From positions 223,501 through 287,500 of the forward strand of contig CAUYUJ010020171.1 of NCBI GenBank assembly GCA_963575745.1: DNA of 64,000 nucleotides, given 5' to 3'. The position numbers were made by a program, and so were the translations under genes. Below the pieces are notes generated by a model. The model did not search any database. It saw only the letters and a program-made list of their open reading frames with translations, and had not been told where the DNA came from. The DNA is from Prorocentrum cordatum. Its lineage: Eukaryota > Sar > Dinophyceae > Prorocentrales > Prorocentraceae. Positions 62,773 through 64,000 of this stretch are shown here, in pieces; position 1 is the stretch's first letter, and every line of letters starts with the position of its first letter.

Positions 62773-63240
62773 GGAGCAGGAGGAGCATCAGCAGGGCGCG
62801 CAGAAAAGCCAGAGGCATCTTGGATGACTCTCGGAGTCTGTTCGGATACCTCTCGAGAGCTGCTTGGAGTCCTCTTGGGTCGCTTGGGGGCCACTTGGCG
62901 GTCCCAAGGGGCCTCTTGGAGCGTCTTATGTGCCTCAGGGGAGCCTCTTGGGGCATTTGGGTGGTCTCTTGTGAGCCTCTTGGGGACCTCTTGGGGCCTT
63001 TTGGAGCCTGCTGGGCGCCTCTTGAGGCCTTCTTGTGGCGCTCTTGGCGGCCGTCTTGGTGCCGTCTGGGAGGCCATCGATCAAAGAATGGTGGGGCGTC
63101 CAATCAGCGTCGCCCCCCCCCCTCAGGAGGCCAAACTGAGCCTTAAACTCAAGTGCAATCAGTGGTTGTTGCCTTGGCGCCGAGGCCTTCTGTACGCTCC
63201 AATGAATCGCAACACCCCCCGTCCAGGTCCAGGGGAAGGG
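62515..63240 (+). repeat. Composite repeat K, copy 3
   Basis: Same order of blocks as copy 2: CTTCGCGTAACCCCAATGG, CCATCCAGAATCGGTGCTC, GGA tract (62685-62780), CTCTCGGAGTCTGTTCGG, minisatellite, GATCGATCAAAGAATGG, CGCTCCAATGAATCGC and CCAGGTCCAGGGGAAGGG. The copies are about 925 bp apart, a direct duplication. Confidence 0.85.
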
Positions 63241-63394
63241 GTAGGGGAGGGGTCAAGACACCCTCCCCGCCCGCAAGCTGTCTCGCTCACCCCCGCCTGC
63301 CCTTCCCAACACACACAAGGAGCACCTGGGCCTCAGCATGTTCAGCCGTCATTTATAGATGGGCGGATACTGGGAACCAATACAGACCCTGCAA

Positions 63395-63575
63395 GCGCGA
63401 TGGGGCGAGGTGCGCCAGGCACCCCTGGGCCCAGGCGTGCCAGGCACGCCTCGCGAGCCAGATGCGCCACGTGCTCCACGGGCGCCATGTGTGCCGCATG
63501 TTCCAGCCGTGCCAGGTGCGCCACGTCCAGGGCACGCACGGAGTGTGCCAGGTGCGCCCGCGCACGTGACAGCAC
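63395..63575. repeat. CGCCAGGCACGC minisatellite
   Basis: Loose 12-16-bp units with GTGCCAGG and GCGCCACGTG. Confidence 0.65.
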
Positions 63576-63654
63576 ACGTCTGGGAACATGACGCTCCCCA
63601 CCATCCTTGTCGAACACCTGTGCAACATCGCGGCGGGGAGGGTGGCGGGCCTGC

Positions 63655-63915
63655 ATACAGCAGGCAATCTGCCAACACCCCCGCGGTCCTTGCCAAACGC
63701 CAATGGACAGTGATCGCGGGGCGGCCGCACATGATCCAGATTTAGTCGCGAAGTGCATACTGTATTATTATGTGGCAGGGGTGTGGTGGCCTTGCGAAAA
63801 GCAGGCAATATGAGGGCACAACCGCCTTTGCGGTCAAAGAACAAGAAATGGTGCTCGCGGGGCCCACGAGCATGATTCAAGATGTTGCCCCAAAGTGTGC
63901 TTCGTTTTTTTGTTT
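63655..63915. repeat. Diverged tandem pair, period about 142 bp
   Basis: AGCAGGCAAT (63660, 63801), then TCGCGGGGCSSMCG and CATGATYCARATTT-like blocks occur in both. Confidence 0.65.
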
Positions 63916-63976
63916 TAGGGGTTTGGGGTGGGGGTGCTGGCATGGGTCGTGGTTGGCTGCTGGTCGCCAGGGGGAG

Positions 63977-64000
63977 TGTGTGTGTGTGTGCGTGTGTGTG
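63977..64000. repeat. (TG)n microsatellite at window edge
   Basis: GTGTGTGTGTGTGCGTGTGTG to the last base. Confidence 0.9.

Overview
The window looks like nuclear DNA of a dinoflagellate. The most telling evidence is at 2198-2292, just upstream of a LINE-type retrotransposon. There a 16-base stretch matches the 3' part of the dinoflagellate spliced leader (known sequence ending AGCCATTTTGGCTCAAG) and abuts a second, mutated copy. That tandem-relic pattern is known from spliced-leader mRNAs that were reverse-transcribed back into the genome. High GC, the style of the LINE and copia reverse transcriptases, and short exon-like pieces lost in repeats fit the same group. I cannot fix the species; a Prorocentrum-like genome is a guess. 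There is no sign of bacterial operons, rRNA, tRNA or CRISPR.

Layout. 1-1.4 kb: a degenerate 18-bp satellite with a higher-order period near 250-280 bp. 2.2-6.5 kb: a broken LINE (ORF1, APE-type endonuclease, reverse transcriptase). 6.8-7.5 kb: a broken Ty1/copia reverse-transcriptase fragment. 8.5-10.5 kb: the tail of a third retroelement, with an RNase H domain and a CxxC tail. 11-43 kb: long repeat-filled DNA holding a series of short exon-like segments, mostly on the + strand. Each begins right after an AG, often behind a (TCC)n, poly-C or (GTC)n tract. They encode Ala/Leu-rich helical peptides with a recurring pattern. I read them as exons of one or a few split genes for a helical-repeat protein (RAP/OPR/FAST-like by pattern only). 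The DNA between them is crowded with at least ten families of short terminal-inverted-repeat elements (MITEs). Most are flanked by TA; one GC-rich family makes 6-bp target duplications.

35-38.7 kb holds fragments of other coding sequence: a coiled-coil relic on the minus strand, a plus-strand serine-rich stretch, and a diverged duplicate pair. 43.9-51.3 kb is a macrosatellite of about seven units of 0.5-2 kb, each with a (GTT)n tract at a fixed boundary and some with a 21-bp array. 51.6-52.8 kb is a 67-bp satellite. 52.8-57.6 kb is dominated by (AGT)n and (ACT)n, including a 3.4-kb block that switches strand near 56.65 kb. 57.7-64 kb holds further satellites, MITEs, a duplicated composite repeat and one more exon candidate.

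No intact protein-coding gene with start and stop could be proven. Every retroelement is frameshifted. Exon calls rest on codon sense and splice-site context only, and no search or computation was possible.
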